NCBI RefSeq assembly: GCF_042657385.1
Contig: NZ_JBHSLA010000001.1
Location: 248,001 to 312,000, forward strand
Length of the DNA: 64,000 bases
Source: Algorimicrobium hallyeonense
GTDB taxonomy: Bacteria > Bacteroidota > Bacteroidia > Flavobacteriales > Flavobacteriaceae
Direction of reading: 5' to 3'
Notes under the pieces: model-generated
Told to the model about the DNA's origin: nothing
The model's input: the letters and a program-made list of their open reading frames with translations, nothing else
The model's database searches: none
Shown here: piece by piece, positions 61,447-64,000 of the stretch
Layout of the letters: each line of letters starts with the position of its first letter
Numbering within the stretch: the stretch's first letter is position 1
Translations under genes and position numbers: made by a program

Positions 61447-61475
61447 AAAACCGCTTCAACTAAATGAGCGGTTTT
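61447..61475 (-). terminator. Terminator of the coiled-coil membrane protein gene
   Basis: AAAACCGCT / AGCGGTTTT with a loop of about ten bases. On the minus strand the flank is CTATTTTTG, which also contains the possible glyS -7 box. Confidence 0.6.
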
Positions 61476-61496
61476 ATGAAAAAAATAATAGGTTAA

Positions 61497-62381
61497 TTAA
61501 TTTAGTTTAATTTTTGAAGAACCAAGCACTTTATTATCATGAAAAACGGAAATTAAATAATCCCCTTTTTTTAGTGACTTTTCTTGATTAACATTAATTT
61601 TAGCACAAACAGCAATGTCATCATTCATATAATTAATAGCCGTTCTTCCGCTGTACGCAAGTATTTCTTGTCCAAATTCCATGACACCTCTACTAGACAC
61701 AATAGTATTATCTGGGCCAATAATTTGAACATACAATTCTTTATTTCCTTTGGATGAAAATTCGTTTTTTAATACCGTAAAGCAAACTTCCATATTATCA
61801 GCTTGACGTGCTTTGGTCGTTTCTACGTTATATTCCAATGGATTGGTAATTATAGCTTTAACTTTTAGGTTATCGAGCGTTAGAGTTGAAATTCTATCAA
61901 CAAAAGCCGTAAGTTCTAAATTTTGTTCTGTTAATGCTGCTATAGCTACCTGACTAGATTCCAATTTTAAGCTATTGGTTTTAGAAGCTTCATTTAAGGC
62001 TTCATTTTTATCTAAAAGGCGTGCAATTTTATTGAATAGTATTTTGCGCTCTTCAATGAGTGTAGCAATATCATCTTTATACTTTGTAATTAAAGGATAA
62101 TCCGTTTTTACCAAGTTCAAAGAATCTAAAGTTGTTTCCAATTTAGATTTTGAAAGCTGCAACTGTGCTGTTAACTCGTTATTATCAACACGCTGAAAGT
62201 CATGAAGTTTCATCATATTAGACAACTCACTCTGAACAAGTTTAATTTCTTGTTCCATGAATTCCTCTTGACTTTTTAATGTTTTGTAACTCGTTAAACC
62301 ATACGACCCTAATACAACAATGGCTATTACCAACGATCCAATAATTAATTTGTAGTTAAATAATTGAGGGTTAACTATCAT
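61497..62381 (-). CDS. Membrane-anchored coiled-coil protein, unknown function
   Basis: A 294-residue protein with one membrane helix near 12-30 (KLIIGSLVIAIVVLGSYGL), a coiled coil at about 35-165 (EFMEQEIKLVQSELSNMMKL, LTAQLQLSKSKLETTLDSLN), and a beta-rich C-terminal domain (MEVCFTVLKNEFSSKGNKEL, LYVQIIGPDNTIV, KKGDYLISVFHDNKVLGSSK). I do not recognise a named family with a known role, though similar proteins are common in Flavobacteriaceae. It has its own promoter and terminator. Confidence 0.75.
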   Translation of the reverse strand: MIVNPQLFNYKLIIGSLVIAIVVLGSYGLTSYKTLKSQEEFMEQEIKLVQSELSNMMKLHDFQRVDNNELTAQLQLSKSKLETTLDSLNLVKTDYPLITKYKDDIATLIEERKILFNKIARLLDKNEALNEASKTNSLKLESSQVAIAALTEQNLELTAFVDRISTLTLDNLKVKAIITNPLEYNVETTKARQADNMEVCFTVLKNEFSSKGNKELYVQIIGPDNTIVSSRGVMEFGQEILAYSGRTAINYMNDDIAVCAKINVNQEKSLKKGDYLISVFHDNKVLGSSKIKLN

Positions 62382-62400
62382 CTTAATTAAATTATGGGAG

Positions 62401-62429
62401 CAAATCTAAAATTAAAGATTGAAAATCAA
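62401..62429 (-). promoter_or_regulatory. Promoter of the coiled-coil membrane protein gene
   Basis: On the minus strand TTG (62429-62427), an 18-base spacer and TAGATTTG (62408-62401) match the consensus, 20 bases before the ATG. Confidence 0.6.
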
Positions 62430-62536
62430 CTTTTTAATCGATAAACAGAAAATAAACTTGTTAAAGTTCTTGTTTAAGTAACAAATTGTTATGCCTTGAT
62501 AAAACATTGTAATATATTTAGAATTAAATAATTAGT

Positions 62537-63214
62537 TTGTTTCATTCATTACTCGCTTTATTCTTTCCTAAAGTTTGTTATAGTTGCAATGGTTTGTTGC
62601 ACGATAATGAACAATATGCTTGTACAGCTTGTAGGCACGATTTTCCAGTTACCAATTTTCATTTTAATCGGGATGATACCGTATTAAAGGTTTTCTATGG
62701 CCGCTTACCCATTGAAACTGCTACGGCCCTATTGCGTTTTGAAAAGAAAGGAATTACCCAAAATTTACTTCACAACTTAAAATATAAAGGTTTTGAGGAA
62801 ATAGGCGTTTTTTTAGGAGGCTGGCTTGGAGGTGAACTTCAAAGCCTTGCTGAATACCAAAATATTGATATAGTCATTCCGGTTCCATTACATAAAAACA
62901 AACTTCGGAAACGCGGTTATAATCAAGTCGCTAAATTTGGTCAGGAATTAGCTAAAAGTTTACAAGCAGAGTACGTGGATGATGTTCTCGTAAAAGTTTC
63001 CAACACGAGCTCGCAGGTTACTAAAAACAGATTAACGCGTTGGTTATATAATGTAGAGGTTTTTAACGTTATAAATGCTCATAAAATTCAAAACAAACAC
63101 ATCCTTTTGGTAGACGACATTATAACCACAGGTGCCACCATGGAGGCTTGTGGAACTGTGTTATTAAAAAATGCGCAAGTTCGAATTAGCATTGCTACCA
63201 TGGCAATAGCATAA
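62537..63214 (+). CDS. ComF-family phosphoribosyltransferase-like protein, TTG start
   Basis: A 225-residue cytoplasmic protein. The N-terminal zinc-ribbon CYSCNGLLHDNEQYACTAC supplies two CxxC pairs; the C-terminal half is a type I phosphoribosyltransferase with VIPVPLHKNKLRKRGYNQ and the PRPP loop LLVDDIITTGATME. ComF relatives help take up or process transforming DNA. Start choice: an in-frame stop lies at 62525-62527, leaving only TTG at 62537 as a usual start, and it places the zinc ribbon at the usual distance. It is separated by 56 bases from the next lipoprotein gene. Confidence 0.9.
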   Translation: MFHSLLALFFPKVCYSCNGLLHDNEQYACTACRHDFPVTNFHFNRDDTVLKVFYGRLPIETATALLRFEKKGITQNLLHNLKYKGFEEIGVFLGGWLGGELQSLAEYQNIDIVIPVPLHKNKLRKRGYNQVAKFGQELAKSLQAEYVDDVLVKVSNTSSQVTKNRLTRWLYNVEVFNVINAHKIQNKHILLVDDIITTGATMEACGTVLLKNAQVRISIATMAIA

Positions 63215-63243
63215 TGGATGTTTCGTTAATGATAAATATGTTG

Positions 63244-63259
63244 TTTATTTGCAAATAAA
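63244..63259. promoter_or_regulatory. Perfect 16-base palindrome before the Ig-like lipoprotein gene
   Basis: TTTATTTG/CAAATAAA is a perfect inverted repeat ending eleven bases before the ATG at 63271. Its TATTTG part resembles a -7 element in both directions. Confidence 0.35.
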
Positions 63260-63270
63260 GAAAAGTAGGT

Positions 63271-64000
63271 ATGCGTCAAGCGTTTTCTCAAATAATAATA
63301 GTTGTTTTAGTCGCTTTAGTAATTGCTAGTTGTGCCAATCGCGGTACTCCAAGTGGTGGCATAAAGGATATAATACCACCAAAAATTACCAAATCAGAAC
63401 CTGAAAATTACACGACCAATTTCACAGGGAATGAAATAAAGATTTATTTCGACGAGTATGTCAAAATTAAAAATGTCTCCAAACAGCTTATTATTTCGCC
63501 TCCAATGGATCCTGCACCAGATATTATTCCGCTTTCTAGTGCTAGCAAGTATATAAAAATTACTATTAAAGATACATTAGCGCCAAATACAACTTACGCG
63601 TTTAACTTTGGAAATAGTATTGTAGATAACAATGAAGAAAATCCATATCCATTTTATAAATACGTGTTTTCAACAGGGAATTACATTGATTCACTTTCTG
63701 TAAAAGGAATTATTGTAGATGCTACTTTAAGAAAACCTGACGATTATATCTCGGTCATGTTATACGAAGCAGATTCTACTTTTACAGACTCTATCGTTTT
63801 CAAGCAAAACCAAAGATACGTTACCAACACACTAGATAGTGCCACGACTTTTTCTCTAGAAAACTTAAAAGCCGGTAAATACAAACTGATAGCACTAAAA
63901 GATAATAACCAAGATTATAAATTTCAGCCTCAAACAGACAAAATAGCTTTTCATGAAGAATTTATAAACGTTCCTGTGGATTCCACGACGGCCTTTACTT
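63271..64000 (+). CDS. Ig-like domain lipoprotein, N-terminal part (3' end outside window)
   Basis: The first 243 residues of an exported lipoprotein with the signal peptide ending LVIASCAN (lipid Cys21). The mature start RGTPSGGIKDIIPPKI leads into a bacterial Ig-like domain with EIKIYFDEYVKIKNVSKQ, LIISPPM, LAPNTTYAFNFGNSI and YPFYKYVFSTGN, the pattern of SbsA/Big_5 domains. A carboxypeptidase-like fold follows (SVKGIIVDATLRKPDDYISVMLY, LKAGKYKLIALKDNN). Proteins of this sort are common in Flavobacteriaceae, often about 500 residues long, with no known function. The stop is not in the window. Confidence 0.85.
   Translation, partial: MRQAFSQIIIVVLVALVIASCANRGTPSGGIKDIIPPKITKSEPENYTTNFTGNEIKIYFDEYVKIKNVSKQLIISPPMDPAPDIIPLSSASKYIKITIKDTLAPNTTYAFNFGNSIVDNNEENPYPFYKYVFSTGNYIDSLSVKGIIVDATLRKPDDYISVMLYEADSTFTDSIVFKQNQRYVTNTLDSATTFSLENLKAGKYKLIALKDNNQDYKFQPQTDKIAFHEEFINVPVDSTTAFT

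Overview
The window is a piece of an AT-rich chromosome from a member of the Bacteroidota, almost certainly a marine-type Flavobacteriaceae. The evidence is the gliding genes gldD and gldE, a PorP/SprF protein beside a giant type IX secretion cargo with a gliding-motility C-terminal domain, lineage families such as DUF3098, DUF3127, DUF4199, DUF4301 and DUF1569, the lack of Shine-Dalgarno sequences, and several promoters of the Bacteroidota form TTTG-N19-21-TAnnTTTG. I see no tRNA, rRNA, CRISPR array, insertion sequence or prophage. Most of the window is core genome.

Layout. 1-9 kb: leuS (3' end outside the window) diverges from ftsX-DUF3098-uppP-truB-TonB-like gene (division, undecaprenyl phosphate recycling, tRNA modification). 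Then come a thioredoxin-like protein, tag, aat, a DUF3127 protein with an SSB-like acidic tail, and a flavin reductase. 9-15 kb: orphan histidine kinase with a zinc-ribbon membrane protein, a HIT protein, greA, a small lipoprotein, and a TonB-dependent receptor under a clear TPP riboswitch with its own promoter. 15-18.3 kb: a tightly overlapped operon of a YkoF-like thiamine-binding protein, a PnuC-family transporter, a NadR-like P-loop kinase, DUF4301 and arfB. With the riboswitch-controlled receptor this reads as a vitamin (probably thiamine) uptake and salvage locus. 18.4-23.6 kb: GGGP synthase with a phosphopantetheinyl transferase, ahcY, a DinB-like protein, rplU-rpmA (L21 with a long C-terminal extension) and a DUF4199 protein. 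23.7-34.6 kb: an active and an inactive M16 peptidase in tandem, an EamA transporter, a Cys-rich HMA lipoprotein, mutY-ssb-gldE-gldD, then HU, a 30-residue basic protein and rng behind a highly structured leader.

34.9-44 kb is a type IX secretion module: OmpA/TPR/PD40 protein, PorP/SprF and a 2066-residue cargo built from four modules of about 215 residues and seven repeats of about 77 residues. 44.2-50.7 kb: aldo/keto reductase, coiled-coil OmpA lipoprotein, xth and a 1150-residue predicted outer-membrane protein of unknown function. 50.7-58.6 kb is a metal efflux operon: a small His-rich exported protein, a CzcA-type RND pump fused in frame to a TolC-like protein, a lipoprotein adaptor and a P1B-4 type ATPase (SPC and HEGST motifs). 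A perfect inverted repeat overlaps its promoter. 58.6-64 kb: an exported protein with YD-like repeats, glyS, a coiled-coil membrane protein, a ComF-like phosphoribosyltransferase and the start of a large Ig-like lipoprotein.

Points most worth following are the riboswitch/PnuC/kinase/YkoF/DUF4301 salvage locus, the DUF3127 protein with an SSB-type tail, the six-hairpin leader of rng, and the RND-TolC fusion that retains an internal signal peptide. All product names come from reading motifs in the translated sequence; no database search was possible.
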